DNA of 64,000 bases from G032773895 sp965248935 (GCA_965248935.1 OZ252214.1:496001-560000); one strand, 5' to 3'; positions 23,259 to 33,245 are shown, numbered from the stretch's first letter. A program made the numbers and translations. The notes: generated by a model not told the origin, from the sequence alone.

Positions 23259-24752
23259 TCAGGCAAAAAAGTCGATTCCTTGGCTAACGTCAAGAACTAA
23301 GTCTTCGGTAGTCAGTTCTTTCTGCACATCCGATGTTTCAGCACCGTCAGAAAATTGTTCATCCTGCGCTTCCGGTTCTTGTCCGTTGAATGAGTGGTCC
23401 GATACGTCTACATCGACCAAGTCTAGCCCTTGCTCTTCAAATAGTTCCTTTAGCTTTATGATGGACTGGTCCACGCTCTCTCTCACAGCTTGGTTGGCCG
23501 AAACAAAGCTCACCGATGCCTGATCTTGGTGAATACTTACTTTGACTTGCAATGGCCCTAACTCAGGTGGGTCTAATTGAAGTTCTGCAAATTGAATATT
23601 TTGCGATGCAATCATGGCGGTGCGTTCAGCAATTGCGGTTGCCCACTGGGGTTGTCCAAACCGAATATTGACGGGTATTTGTGTACGAGCGGTTGTCTCC
23701 ATTTGATATTGAGTGCTGACCGATTGTTGAAATAGCTGTCGAGTATCTGTGGAGCCCTCTACTTTTTCAGATAGACTACTCAAAACGGCGAGCCGATCCG
23801 TAATATTTAACCCTTCATCAACGTTTAAAGTACTTGGTGAATGTATAACATTTGAGTTAGTTGGGTTAGTCGCATTAGAGGCCAAGAGCTTATCCACCGT
23901 TAATGGGTTTTGCCCTTTATTTAGGTTTGTGGTCATCGAAGTATTGTGCAAACCAACCAACGGGGTGCTGGCGGTCTTATCTGAAGAAGGTGAAAACGTT
24001 GAGTCTTGCAAGGGGACAGAAGAGCTGAGTTCTTGCCCAGTTATTCCAACCGATAGCTTTGCAAGAGCACCGTCAATACTTTTCCCTTTACCCCCATTAA
24101 GAAAAAAACCCGTTCCTTTTAGCTCCACCGTAGCCCCGGTAAATTCAGAAGCAGGCGCGATATCCACAGGAGTATGTATTCCCTTAGCCGGGGTTTGAGC
24201 AAGAGGCATACGTTGAGCAGACAAAGCCTGTATAGAACCCTTAGAGCCCTTTGTTAAATCATTATTTCGAGAACCAAGTGCGCTTTCTAATACTCCTATT
24301 TCACTTAAGGGTTCTTTCACTGTTAGTGGACCTGTTGAACCAGAACCCTCAACATTAACAGCTATATTGCCAAGTTGCTCAGGTAATACAGTTGCATTGA
24401 CGGGCACTTGAGATACATCTAATGTACGTTCTTCGGCGGGTGGCAATTCCTCAGCTAGGGTTTCTTCTATAGTGGCTCCATCAGTGTTCTGACGTTGAGA
24501 AACGTTTTGTTTTATTGAGGGCTCAGAAGGTTTATCTGTTGAATTTTTTTCAACTACAGACTCGGGACCGGACTTGTTGCTAGCCTTGCTTTCTTGCTGT
24601 CGAGATTGATTATCCAGCTCATGCTTAAAGCTTTTTTCACCTTCCACTTCCTCGTGGCGCGTTTCTATTTTCGTAGAACGACTTTCCACTCGACTAGAAA
24701 CAGAGGTTTGCAGGTCTTGAGAACCTGCAATATTATGCAAAAACGGTGACAT
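23259..24752 (-). CDS. fliK: Flagellar hook-length control protein FliK
   Basis: This 497-residue protein has a long low-complexity, Ser/Thr/Glu-rich N-terminal ruler region and the conserved C-terminal Flg_hook domain from about residue 360 (QLDPPELGPLQVKVSIHQDQ, ANQAVRESVDQSIIKLKELF). FliK measures the hook and triggers FlhB switching. It is followed by a 240-base gap before fliL, which has its own promoter. Confidence 0.92.
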   Translation of the reverse strand: MSPFLHNIAGSQDLQTSVSSRVESRSTKIETRHEEVEGEKSFKHELDNQSRQQESKASNKSGPESVVEKNSTDKPSEPSIKQNVSQRQNTDGATIEETLAEELPPAEERTLDVSQVPVNATVLPEQLGNIAVNVEGSGSTGPLTVKEPLSEIGVLESALGSRNNDLTKGSKGSIQALSAQRMPLAQTPAKGIHTPVDIAPASEFTGATVELKGTGFFLNGGKGKSIDGALAKLSVGITGQELSSSVPLQDSTFSPSSDKTASTPLVGLHNTSMTTNLNKGQNPLTVDKLLASNATNPTNSNVIHSPSTLNVDEGLNITDRLAVLSSLSEKVEGSTDTRQLFQQSVSTQYQMETTARTQIPVNIRFGQPQWATAIAERTAMIASQNIQFAELQLDPPELGPLQVKVSIHQDQASVSFVSANQAVRESVDQSIIKLKELFEEQGLDLVDVDVSDHSFNGQEPEAQDEQFSDGAETSDVQKELTTEDLVLDVSQGIDFFA

Positions 24753-24824
24753 GGCTTCCCCTTAATAAGCACCCTCACCTAACCGGCAAATCTTGTAGGT
24801 GAGAAAAACAGTTAAAAAGGATAA

Positions 24825-24840
24825 CGCAAAGGTTATGCCA
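24825..24840 (-). promoter_or_regulatory. Sigma-54-like promoter for fliK
   Basis: The minus strand reads TGGCATAACCTTTGCG: GG and GC are at the right spacing, with 5 of 6 matches in the -24 box and TTGC in the -12 box. It lies about 72 bases before the fliK ATG. Confidence 0.7.
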
Positions 24841-24920
24841 TGGTTTGAGGTAAGCTTTAAAGAGGTAAGTAAAAATGTTTCATATACAATAATCTCGGAG
24901 TATTGAATACTTATTGTTTG

Positions 24921-25271
24921 TCACTCGTTTTTACAAGACTGTAAGTATTCCTTAAGTAAGTGACATGTGGCGGCAAAATCTTGCTCTACTGTGGCAAATA
25001 TTTGCTCTAGGCCATCAGCAACTTGGCCTCTACCCATGACCTCTAGCTTATCGCAACATTCACCCACCCCTATAGCGCCGATATTACGGCTGCTGCCTTT
25101 TAAACCGTGGGACTCCTGACGCACTACCTCGAAGTCCTGATTGGCCACACCGTCTCTCAGTAACGAAAGCCTTCGATCACCGTCGTCAATGTAAGTTTGG
25201 ATAAGTACGGTAAATCTATCACCTAGCAAGTCTTTTAGACTCATTAGAGTTTCGTTATCAATAGTAGGCAT
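24921..25271 (-). CDS. Hpt domain phosphotransfer protein
   Basis: This 116-residue histidine phosphotransfer protein has phosphoacceptor H55 in RQESHGLKGSSRNIGA. It accepts and passes phosphoryl groups between hybrid kinases and response regulators. In Pseudomonas-like genomes an Hpt protein (HptB) works with the RR-phosphatase/kinase and STAS anti-anti-sigma factor encoded next to it. The same trio stands here, so it is likely the HptB equivalent. Confidence 0.85.
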   Translation of the reverse strand: MPTIDNETLMSLKDLLGDRFTVLIQTYIDDGDRRLSLLRDGVANQDFEVVRQESHGLKGSSRNIGAIGVGECCDKLEVMGRGQVADGLEQIFATVEQDFAATCHLLKEYLQSCKNE

Positions 25272-25294
25272 AACAATTCGCTCCTATAACAAAC

Positions 25295-25331
25295 CACACA
25301 GGGAAGCCCTCGAATAATCTATCCCTGTGTG
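25295..25331. other. 10-bp inverted repeat between hpt and regulator gene
   Basis: CACACAGGGA (25295-25304) and TCCCTGTGTG (25322-25331) are perfect arms around a 17-base loop. It lies in the 162-base gap upstream of the hpt start (25271) on the minus strand. It could be a terminator/attenuator stem or an operator; there is no T-run directly after it. Confidence 0.55.
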
Positions 25332-25433
25332 TTAGCGGTATTCACCTCCCTATTAAAAACCACGTTCATATACTAAAGTCTACAAATGATACAAATCAAT
25401 AAAAATACATCAAACCCAGTATAACACTCTGCA

Positions 25434-27212
25434 CTAAGCTTCCTCTTTCCAACGAAAGTGTACTTCTATGTCGTTTCCAGGTGGGTGGACAATTAGTTTT
25501 TCGCAAATAGAGTTAATAAGTGTTAAGCCTCGACCAAAATAGTTAGGCTTAGCAATATCACTCTTTCCATAATTAGAACCGTCACGTTTGTCATAGCGAG
25601 TATCGTCTGATTTAGTAAATAATTTTACTGCATCATTTTCCAGCAAAAAACCTTCTCCCGAATCCATCACTCGAATGATCAAAAGGCCACCGTCAATTTC
25701 TCCGATATGGGATAGTTCAATGGACATATCTGCTTTATTCAAATGATCTAATTTAGTTCTTCGTTGAGCATAATATTCAGCAAACCCATCCGGCGATGAT
25801 TTTTGTTCAGACGGCAACCCCAAGATTCCATGCTCAAGCGCATTATTAAACAGTTCGGATAAAACCGTATACAAAAGTGCGCTGTGGTTTCTCAAGCCCG
25901 GAACTTCCGACAGTATATTTAACAACAAAGGCAAGGGATCATATTGGCGAAGGCTGGTCTCGTTAACCGCAAACTTCATATTCCAGTCAACTAAATACCC
26001 TTGCTGAAGCTGATTAGATGTATTCTCATGGGCAATTAAATCCACATCATCTACAAGGATTTCCACTAAGGATAAGTCATCATTTTTATCACTGGTGCCA
26101 ATATGGCTGTGAACCTGACTCAGAATATCATCGAAAAGTGTATTCTGCCCTTTTTTCTTCTGCATCAGCCTATCTAGACGCTCTTCCCCAAACATTTCCC
26201 CGTTTTTATCTCGCGCCTCACATATGCCATCAGAACACATATAAAAGCGATCACCTTCATTGAGGTGTATACGTTGAGTTTCCGCTTTAAATTCTCTATG
26301 AGACAATACGCCTAAGGGAAGATGAGTTGATTTAATTAATTCGTAATCGTCAGTTTCAGAACGATAGAGATAACAATCTGGCAATCCACCATTCCAAACC
26401 CGAAGCCGCTGCTTAGTAAAGTTAATATCAATACAGGTGGCACAACAGAAAAACCCAACAGGTAATATCTGATTAAGCTTAGAATTTACTTCTCGCAGAA
26501 TATCCGCCATAGAAAAACCTTTGCGCACCATTCCATAGAAGGTGGTTGCTAAAGGCATAGACCCTATGGCCGCAGGCAAACCATGGCCCGTAAAGTCCCC
26601 AAGCAACATTACAATACTGCCACCAGGGCTAATTTCAGAGACCAGTACATCGCCATTAAAAACAGCCAGTGGAGACATATAATAACGAATATTACTTAAA
26701 CTTAAGCAACCGCTATGAGCGATCTTATCAAATACTTGTTTTGCGACACGCTGTTCCTGAATAAGATGTTTGTTATTCATCTCAATCTGGAATTTTTGTT
26801 CTGCCAGGGTTTGGTGCATTTCGCGCATACGACTAAATGCTTTAATTTTCGACTGAATAACCACTCGATTGTAGGGCTTAGACGCAAAATCGTCGCCGCC
26901 AGCATCCAAACACTCAACCAAGGATTCGTTATCAGATAGTGAGGTCAAAAAGACAATGGGAATAAGTTCACCGACAGATAGTTTTCGAATTTCTCTCGCC
27001 GTATCCATGCCTCCCATATTGGGCATAAGTACATCGAGCAAAACTATATCTGGCCGTTCTTTTTTGAACGCTTCTACGGCCTCCACGCCATCAGCAGCAC
27101 TAATTGCCTTATGGCCGACTTGGGTCACTATCGACTCAAGAATCATGCGATCAGGAGCAGAGTCTTCCGCTATAAGGATGGTCAGTGACTTTTCGTTTCC
27201 AGACTCATTCAT
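25434..27212 (-). CDS. Response regulator with PP2C phosphatase and HATPase kinase (HsbR-like)
   Basis: This 592-residue three-domain protein has a receiver (1-130, phosphoacceptor D60 in VLLDVLMPNMGG), a SpoIIE-type PP2C phosphatase (about 190-390, LLGDFTGHGLPAAIGSMPLA, GDRFYMCSDGICEARD), and a C-terminal HATPase anti-sigma-type kinase (about 430-590, LSELFNNALEHGIL). This matches HsbR of the Pseudomonas HptB pathway, which phosphorylates or dephosphorylates the STAS protein HsbA. That STAS gene lies just upstream at 27277-27585. Confidence 0.9.
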   Translation of the reverse strand: MNESGNEKSLTILIAEDSAPDRMILESIVTQVGHKAISAADGVEAVEAFKKERPDIVLLDVLMPNMGGMDTAREIRKLSVGELIPIVFLTSLSDNESLVECLDAGGDDFASKPYNRVVIQSKIKAFSRMREMHQTLAEQKFQIEMNNKHLIQEQRVAKQVFDKIAHSGCLSLSNIRYYMSPLAVFNGDVLVSEISPGGSIVMLLGDFTGHGLPAAIGSMPLATTFYGMVRKGFSMADILREVNSKLNQILPVGFFCCATCIDINFTKQRLRVWNGGLPDCYLYRSETDDYELIKSTHLPLGVLSHREFKAETQRIHLNEGDRFYMCSDGICEARDKNGEMFGEERLDRLMQKKKGQNTLFDDILSQVHSHIGTSDKNDDLSLVEILVDDVDLIAHENTSNQLQQGYLVDWNMKFAVNETSLRQYDPLPLLLNILSEVPGLRNHSALLYTVLSELFNNALEHGILGLPSEQKSSPDGFAEYYAQRRTKLDHLNKADMSIELSHIGEIDGGLLIIRVMDSGEGFLLENDAVKLFTKSDDTRYDKRDGSNYGKSDIAKPNYFGRGLTLINSICEKLIVHPPGNDIEVHFRWKEEA

Positions 27213-27276
27213 GGAGATGTCGATCCCCTGTCTGGGGTTATATCCTCATCAATTAAATACTTGTGTGAATACACAA

Positions 27277-27585
27277 TTATTCGATATTAAACAATTGCTC
27301 AAAGCTGGAAATAGCAAAGATTTTGCGAACTTCTGGGGAGCAGCTACTAATAGTAATATCCGCTTGATCACCACCCGCAAAATCTCTCAGTACTAAAAGC
27401 ATTCCCAAAGCAGAGCTGTCCAGGTGAATGGTTTCTGCCAAATCTACGAAATACCGCTGAATTTCACTTGGGTCAGAATCTTCGTAGCTCCTGCGAAACT
27501 CATCGAGCGAAGATGCATCGAACCGTCCATCTATACTTATAGTAAGCATTACACCATCGTCTGATTTTTGAGACTTGATCGCCAT
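27277..27585 (-). CDS. STAS anti-sigma factor antagonist (HsbA-like)
   Basis: This 102-residue STAS domain protein has the phosphorylatable serine in ETIHLDSSALGMLLVLRDFA (S57/S58). It is the target of the adjacent RR-PP2C-HATPase protein. In Pseudomonas, HsbA switches between binding FlgM (motility) and a diguanylate cyclase (biofilm). Its place between the che and fli blocks fits that role. Confidence 0.87.
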   Translation of the reverse strand: MAIKSQKSDDGVMLTISIDGRFDASSLDEFRRSYEDSDPSEIQRYFVDLAETIHLDSSALGMLLVLRDFAGGDQADITISSCSPEVRKIFAISSFEQLFNIE

Positions 27586-27790
27586 ACTTCCTCTCTAATT
27601 GTCACTCTCTTCTACTGTATTCTAAAAACCACTTTTTAATGGCTTGTCAGGCAAAGATTTACTGCACTCCGCCAGACTACCTAAGCATAGCGTAATTTCG
27701 ATTCAAGGGTGAGGGCAAAATAACGAGATTTATTAGGAATAAGATATTTATCAATCTCACTGTTGAGAAAATAATCAATTTGTCTAATCA

Positions 27791-28852
27791 TTATCTAAAA
27801 GCCTGTTCAATAATGCACAGGGGAATCTTCCTAAGAGGTAGCACCGAACAGGCTGCATTTAAACCCACCGCAGAACCCGGCATTCCCCAAACGACACTTG
27901 AGGGTTCATCTTGGGCTATTGTCATACAACCGCTTTCCCTCATTCTTAATAGGGCATGTGCCCCATCAGTGCCCATTCCGGTCAAAAGGATACCTAAAGC
28001 CATTTTTCCAGCCGTTTGCAGTACTGAGTCAAACAATACCTCCACTGAGGGCCTGTGCCTATTTACAGGCTCTGATTCACTCAGCTCACAATAATAATAT
28101 CCGCCTTTCAACTTAATGGTTAAATGCGAGTTCCCTGGGGCAATATATACGCCGCCTCCTTCAATTTTTTGCCCATGAGTAGCTTCGCATACATTCAATT
28201 CTGAAATTGCATTCACTCGTTGTGCAAAAGAGGCACTGAACACTGCCGGAATATGCTGGGCAATAACGATTGGAGGAGAATGAAATGGCAAAGAGGTAAT
28301 CACATCTTTAATTGCTTCCGTCCCCCCAGTGGAAGCACCTATCGCACAAATAAAACCTGCTTTTAATTTCTTTTTTTTATGTAATATTTTACGACTTGTT
28401 TTCGCTTCTATGGTGGGTTTTTCTTCGTGCGCAAACACATTTGACCGAGCGGCAGAAAGCACTTTTTCAATAATAACAGCGCTATAATTAGCTATTGCCC
28501 CCGCCCCTTGATTTTGTGGTTTACCGATAAAATCTATTGCACCAATAGCTAATGCCTCAAGCGTAGCAGGTGCGCCTTCGTGAGTTAGGGTCGAAATCAT
28601 AACAACGGGGATAGGGTGCAGGCGCATCAAATTCTTAAGGAATTCAATGCCATTCATTTTGGGCATCTCTATATCGAGAGTCAGAACATCCGGGTGAAGT
28701 TTTTTAATTTTCTCCCGAGCATCATAGGGGTCAGTCGCACCACCAACAACATCGATTTGTGGGTCAGAAGACAGTATTTCTGTCAAAACCGAACGAATTA
28801 CCGCAGAATCATCTACAATCAGTACTTTTATTTTCTTCTCTAGCGTCGCCAT
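27791..28852 (-). CDS. cheB: Chemotaxis methylesterase CheB
   Basis: This 353-residue protein has a receiver domain (DVLTLDIEMPKMNGIEFL) and a C-terminal methylesterase with the catalytic triad in IGASTGGTEA, IVIAQHIP and GMGTDGAHA. It removes methyl groups from, and deamidates, receptors on CheA phosphorylation. It lies at the 3' end of the che block, 26 bases after cheD. Confidence 0.97.
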   Translation of the reverse strand: MATLEKKIKVLIVDDSAVIRSVLTEILSSDPQIDVVGGATDPYDAREKIKKLHPDVLTLDIEMPKMNGIEFLKNLMRLHPIPVVMISTLTHEGAPATLEALAIGAIDFIGKPQNQGAGAIANYSAVIIEKVLSAARSNVFAHEEKPTIEAKTSRKILHKKKKLKAGFICAIGASTGGTEAIKDVITSLPFHSPPIVIAQHIPAVFSASFAQRVNAISELNVCEATHGQKIEGGGVYIAPGNSHLTIKLKGGYYYCELSESEPVNRHRPSVEVLFDSVLQTAGKMALGILLTGMGTDGAHALLRMRESGCMTIAQDEPSSVVWGMPGSAVGLNAACSVLPLRKIPLCIIEQAFR

Positions 28853-28878
28853 AAGGAAAACTTATTCAAAGCATAATG

Positions 28879-29556
28879 TTAAAATAGTTCAATATCGCCA
28901 GTCTGAGTTTTTTGTTTCATTTGATCATAGTAAGCTTTTTCACGACGTTGCACAGTATCATTTTCCACTATCCTCAGACGCTTAAGCTTTACTGCACCTG
29001 TATCCGGGAAGTAAAGTACTTTTCTAGGATGATCACTGCCTAAATCTTTAGCGACTACTTTTAATCTATCTCTATCTAAAAAATCCAAGACAAATTCAAC
29101 ATTTCTTCTACCAATATCAATATTAGTCATTCCAGACAGTACTTTTCCACCGCCAAACACTTTCACTTCTAATCTATCTCTGCGGCCACCCATTTTAATA
29201 ATAGTATTAATTAAATATTCCATTGCCCAATTGCCATAACACAATTCTGAATTAACTAAGTTTGCCCGGTTTATTTGACTATTTTCATTTTGTAATGGAA
29301 GCATAAAATGATTCATACCTCCCACACCAATTTCTTTGTCGCGGATACACGCGGCTATGCACGACCCCAATACCGTAGCAATAATTTCACCGTGGCCACT
29401 TACATAGCACTCCCCCGGCAAAATCTTAGCTGCGGGTAAATTCATTGTTCTATCCCAATATCTGTTGACATGTTCAAAGCCAGCAGTTGCAGGGGGTAAT
29501 GGTCGTTTATTTTGCAAATGACAACTCTCTTTTTGCGACCCCATCACTATATTCAA
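28879..29556 (-). CDS. cheD: Chemoreceptor glutamine deamidase CheD
   Basis: This 225-residue protein has the conserved core GEIIATVLGSCIAACIRD (catalytic Cys) and GGMNHFMLP (catalytic His). CheD deamidates receptor glutamines. The first codon is TTG at 29556; an ATG four codons later may be the real start. It sits between cheR and cheB and is probably aimed at the MCP encoded upstream. Confidence 0.93.
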   Translation of the reverse strand: MNIVMGSQKESCHLQNKRPLPPATAGFEHVNRYWDRTMNLPAAKILPGECYVSGHGEIIATVLGSCIAACIRDKEIGVGGMNHFMLPLQNENSQINRANLVNSELCYGNWAMEYLINTIIKMGGRRDRLEVKVFGGGKVLSGMTNIDIGRRNVEFVLDFLDRDRLKVVAKDLGSDHPRKVLYFPDTGAVKLKRLRIVENDTVQRREKAYYDQMKQKTQTGDIELF

Positions 29557-29606
29557 TGTGGTTTAGGTAATTTTTATCCCTTCAAAAGCATGAGGGGACA
29601 AAATTT

Positions 29607-30470
29607 TCATCTATTCCGCCGATAAATTGTTCGCCCAACGGAGATAAATCGATTAGTAATATTATGCAAACTTTCACTATGCCCAATAAACAGGCAACCA
29701 TCTTCTTTCATAATGTCTGCATAACGATCAAATAGTTTTCTCTGTGTTTCAACATCAAAATAAATAACAACATTTCGGCAAAATATAACATCAAACGGAC
29801 CTTTTATTGGCCAATCATGCATTAAGTTTAACGGGTTAAATCGAATAAGCGATGAAACGTTTTTTTTAATTCTTACTTTATCGTTATCATTTTTGCATTG
29901 AAGATATTTACGGTAGTCTTCGGGAACACTATCTGCTCTATCCATTGAATAGATTGCAGCCTTTCCCGTATCCAGCACATTGGTATCTAAATCCGTTGCC
30001 AAAATTTTTACATCCCAATTACTTAATGATGCAAAACTTTTTAATACCATCGCTATAGAATAAGGTTCTTCCCCGGTAGAGCAACCAGCAGACCAAATTC
30101 GAATTCGTTTTGTCGAAACATTTTTCGTCATCAATTTTGGAATAATTGTATTTTTCAAATAATCGAAATGATGACCCTCTCGAAAGAAAGAAGTGAGATT
30201 TGTAGTAATAGCATTAACAAACTCATTCTGCTCAGGCGAATCCTTTTTTTTAATCATTTCAATATAGCTTGAAAAACGTTCTGTTCTTAACTTTCTAAGA
30301 CGCCTCGCTAAACGCCCATAGATCATATTTTTTTTGTGTTCTGAAAGACTAATACCTGTTAATTCATATGCAATAGATTGAATTGCTTCGTAATCCCGAT
30401 CAGTCATCGGAAATTCTCTTTGAGAAAAATCTTCTCCCGACGTAAGAACCAAAACATTTTCCTCTTTCAA
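29607..30470 (-). CDS. cheR: Chemotaxis methyltransferase CheR
   Basis: This 287-residue SAM-dependent methyltransferase has the N-terminal helical domain, TNLTSFFREGHHFDYL and the SAM motif RIWSAGCSTGEEPYSIAM. It methylates receptor glutamates. The MCP just upstream ends in EWEDF, similar to CheR-docking pentapeptides. Confidence 0.96.
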   Translation of the reverse strand: MKEENVLVLTSGEDFSQREFPMTDRDYEAIQSIAYELTGISLSEHKKNMIYGRLARRLRKLRTERFSSYIEMIKKKDSPEQNEFVNAITTNLTSFFREGHHFDYLKNTIIPKLMTKNVSTKRIRIWSAGCSTGEEPYSIAMVLKSFASLSNWDVKILATDLDTNVLDTGKAAIYSMDRADSVPEDYRKYLQCKNDNDKVRIKKNVSSLIRFNPLNLMHDWPIKGPFDVIFCRNVVIYFDVETQRKLFDRYADIMKEDGCLFIGHSESLHNITNRFISVGRTIYRRNR

Positions 30471-30521
30471 AAAATAAGTATTAATTTAATTCAAATTAAT
30501 ACTTCATTTATAACAACTATT

Positions 30522-33245
30522 CTAGAAGTCTTCCCACTCGTCTCCACCATGAGTTACTGATCTAGAGGGTGATGAGGACGATTGGGGTTTTGTATAGGTT
30601 TTAATGGGTGAATTTGAATGCCCTTCCATATTTCCCGTAGCTTTAGATGTCGAAAAGAAGGAAACGACATCATTCATCGTTTTAGCTTGATCCGCCATGG
30701 CCTCACCTGCCGCCGAAGCTTCTTCGACTAAGGCTGCATTCTGTTGAGTCATTTCGTCCATTTGAGATACCGCTTTATTTACTTGCTCGATTCCAGATGT
30801 TTGCTCTCTTGCAGCATTACTAATTTCTTCCATCATGCTAGTGACGTTTTCTACAGAAGAAACAATTTCGGACAAGGTTTTTCCAGACTCATTGACTAAG
30901 TTTGCTCCATATTCAACTTTATCAACACTGTCTCGAATCAGGTCTTTAATTTCCTTCGCTGCTGCGGCTGAACGCTGTGCTAGGTTTCTAACTTCTCCAG
31001 CTACCACCGCAAAACCACGCCCCTGTTCACCCGCTCTTGCCGCTTCTACCGCAGCGTTCAATGCGAGCAAGTTAGTTTGAAATGCAATTTCATCGATTAC
31101 ACCAATAATATCTGAAATCTTTTTACTGGATGTATTGATTTCTTCCATCGCGGCAATGGCATTATTTACCACCGCCCCACCTTCTTGCGCTTTAGCCTGG
31201 GCCTCAACAGCAAGTGTATTCGCCTCTTGCGCATTGTCAGCACTTTGTTTCACCGTAGAGGTCATTTCCTCCATACTGGAAGCCGTTTCTTCCAAGGATG
31301 ATGCTTGTTCTTCAGTACGCTGACTTAAATCTGCGTTACCTTGGGCAATTTCATTAGCCCCTGAAGATATTGCTGACGCGGAAGATGCAACCTTACTAAG
31401 AACCTCAGTCAGCTTATCCGCTGTGGAATTAGCGTCTACTTTAAGTTGACCAAAGGAGCCATTGTACTCCCTAGTAATTCGCTCGGTCAGGTCTCCACGA
31501 GCCATTGCACCTAACATACGAATAATATCGCCCATGGCCACTTCTACAGTACCAATTAAGTCATTTAAACCCGTACTGAGATTTAAGAAAAAGCCCTCTT
31601 TTCCTTCAAGGTTAACCGTTTTGCTAAAGTCGCCAGAACCTGCGGAATCCACCATACTGTCTATTTCTTTTTCAATAGCCGCTTCAGCGGTTCGGTCATT
31701 CCACTCCACAACCGCACCAAGGCGCTCATCATTAACAATAATCGGATTGGCAATAAGTGAAAATGTCCGTCCACCTACAGAAATTTGACTGCGATAACTG
31801 CTGGTTAGTGAACGAATCACGTTTCGTTGGCGAGCAGGATTTTTGTGGAAGGTATCTATATTAGCGCCTATTAATTTAGACGTATCAAAGTTAGGCAGGT
31901 CTTTTCTAATATCGGATTCGGCTGTGCGCATCATTGAGGTCACAGCACCGTTTAAATAAATAATATTAAAATCAGGGTCAGCGATCATCACGTTAGCAGA
32001 CACGGCATCCAGCGCTTGTTTTACCCGAGCATTTTCCGCAGCTATATTTTGCTCTTCTCTTTCTTTAGCGAGTCTTTCCGTTTTATCTTCCCACTCAACT
32101 ACTGTACCTAGTCTATTTCCACTAGCATCATTTAAAGGCGTGGCAATTAATCCAAAGGTTAAACCCGCCACTTCGATATTTGTTTTATATGATTGGCTAA
32201 GCTTTTCAAGCAACTTTCTTTGATGACCTGGGTTAGCATGAAAACCGTCAACACAGGTACCAATTAAATTTTTTGCATCAAATTCGGGGAGCGCCGTTTT
32301 CAACTGGTTTTGACGTTCTTCCAGCATATTTTGCAGAGCCTGATTCAGGTAAATAATATCCAACTCAGTATCTGCCAACATAACAGAGGTATCACATACA
32401 TCTAAAGCTTGCTTTATACGAGTATTGGACGCAGCTTCTTTAATCTGCCTTTCCTCTTCGGCTAGACGGTCTGTTTTATCCTCCCATTCCACAAGCGTTC
32501 CAAGTCTATTTCCATCAACATCAAACCAAGGAGTTGCAACTAAGTTAAATGTAAGGCATCCAACTTTAATATCTGCTTTATATACATCACTCATATTTTT
32601 TAAGATATTATGTTGATGACTTGGGTTAGCGTGAAACCCATCGACATTACTACCAATAAGTGTATCTACTGAAAAATTATTTAAAACCGACTGCAGCTCA
32701 TGCTCATTACCCTTTAACATTTCCTTCACAGTTTCATTCATATAAACAATATTTAAGCCTTTATCAGCCAGCATTACATTTGCCTGACAAGTTTTTAATG
32801 CGTTAGCAATATTGGCATTATTTCTGTCAAGTTCTGCTTGCATTTTTCGTTCAGTAACATCGGTCGCAAATTTAATAACTTTATACGGGTTACCATCTTT
32901 TCCGATTAAAGGGTTATAGGAACCGTGAACCCAAATATCTTTTCCATTTTTACCTACCCGCTTAAATTCTTCTATTATATTTTCACCACGATTTAATCTA
33001 CTCCAAAACAATCGATATTTATCGGATTTTTTCTCTTCATATTCAACAAATATACTGTGATGCCTTCCAACCACCTCAGAGAGGCTATACCCCATCACAT
33101 TTAAAAAATTATCATTAGCGTGAAGTATATTGCCCGACATATCGAATTCAATAACCGCTTGCGTCCGATTAATGGCTTCCATTTTATCAGTAATTTCTTT
33201 ACAGTCATTACGACCGATGCCAAACATTTCTAACAGTTTTCTCAT
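30522..33245 (-). CDS. Methyl-accepting chemotaxis protein with four PAS domains
   Basis: This protein is about 907 residues from the ATG at 33245 (AGGTGATC upstream; a GTG lies three codons earlier). It has no membrane segment, so it is cytoplasmic. A PAS/PAC domain (about 25-135) is followed by three related PAS units of about 120 aa (about 145-525), each with the motif ID-FH-NP--Q (for example VDGFHANPSHQHNIL), then a HAMP-like linker and the MA signalling domain (EIAFQTNLLALNAAVEAARA). The C-terminal DEWEDF resembles a CheR/CheD-binding pentapeptide. It resembles Aer-2-type soluble receptors; a redox or ligand sensor is likely. Confidence 0.93.
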   Translation of the reverse strand: MRKLLEMFGIGRNDCKEITDKMEAINRTQAVIEFDMSGNILHANDNFLNVMGYSLSEVVGRHHSIFVEYEEKKSDKYRLFWSRLNRGENIIEEFKRVGKNGKDIWVHGSYNPLIGKDGNPYKVIKFATDVTERKMQAELDRNNANIANALKTCQANVMLADKGLNIVYMNETVKEMLKGNEHELQSVLNNFSVDTLIGSNVDGFHANPSHQHNILKNMSDVYKADIKVGCLTFNLVATPWFDVDGNRLGTLVEWEDKTDRLAEEERQIKEAASNTRIKQALDVCDTSVMLADTELDIIYLNQALQNMLEERQNQLKTALPEFDAKNLIGTCVDGFHANPGHQRKLLEKLSQSYKTNIEVAGLTFGLIATPLNDASGNRLGTVVEWEDKTERLAKEREEQNIAAENARVKQALDAVSANVMIADPDFNIIYLNGAVTSMMRTAESDIRKDLPNFDTSKLIGANIDTFHKNPARQRNVIRSLTSSYRSQISVGGRTFSLIANPIIVNDERLGAVVEWNDRTAEAAIEKEIDSMVDSAGSGDFSKTVNLEGKEGFFLNLSTGLNDLIGTVEVAMGDIIRMLGAMARGDLTERITREYNGSFGQLKVDANSTADKLTEVLSKVASSASAISSGANEIAQGNADLSQRTEEQASSLEETASSMEEMTSTVKQSADNAQEANTLAVEAQAKAQEGGAVVNNAIAAMEEINTSSKKISDIIGVIDEIAFQTNLLALNAAVEAARAGEQGRGFAVVAGEVRNLAQRSAAAAKEIKDLIRDSVDKVEYGANLVNESGKTLSEIVSSVENVTSMMEEISNAAREQTSGIEQVNKAVSQMDEMTQQNAALVEEASAAGEAMADQAKTMNDVVSFFSTSKATGNMEGHSNSPIKTYTKPQSSSSPSRSVTHGGDEWEDF

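Noticed and set aside
23749..24198. 149-codon plus-strand gene
   Set aside because: It lies fully antisense to fliK and has no domain; it reflects the low-complexity codons of fliK.
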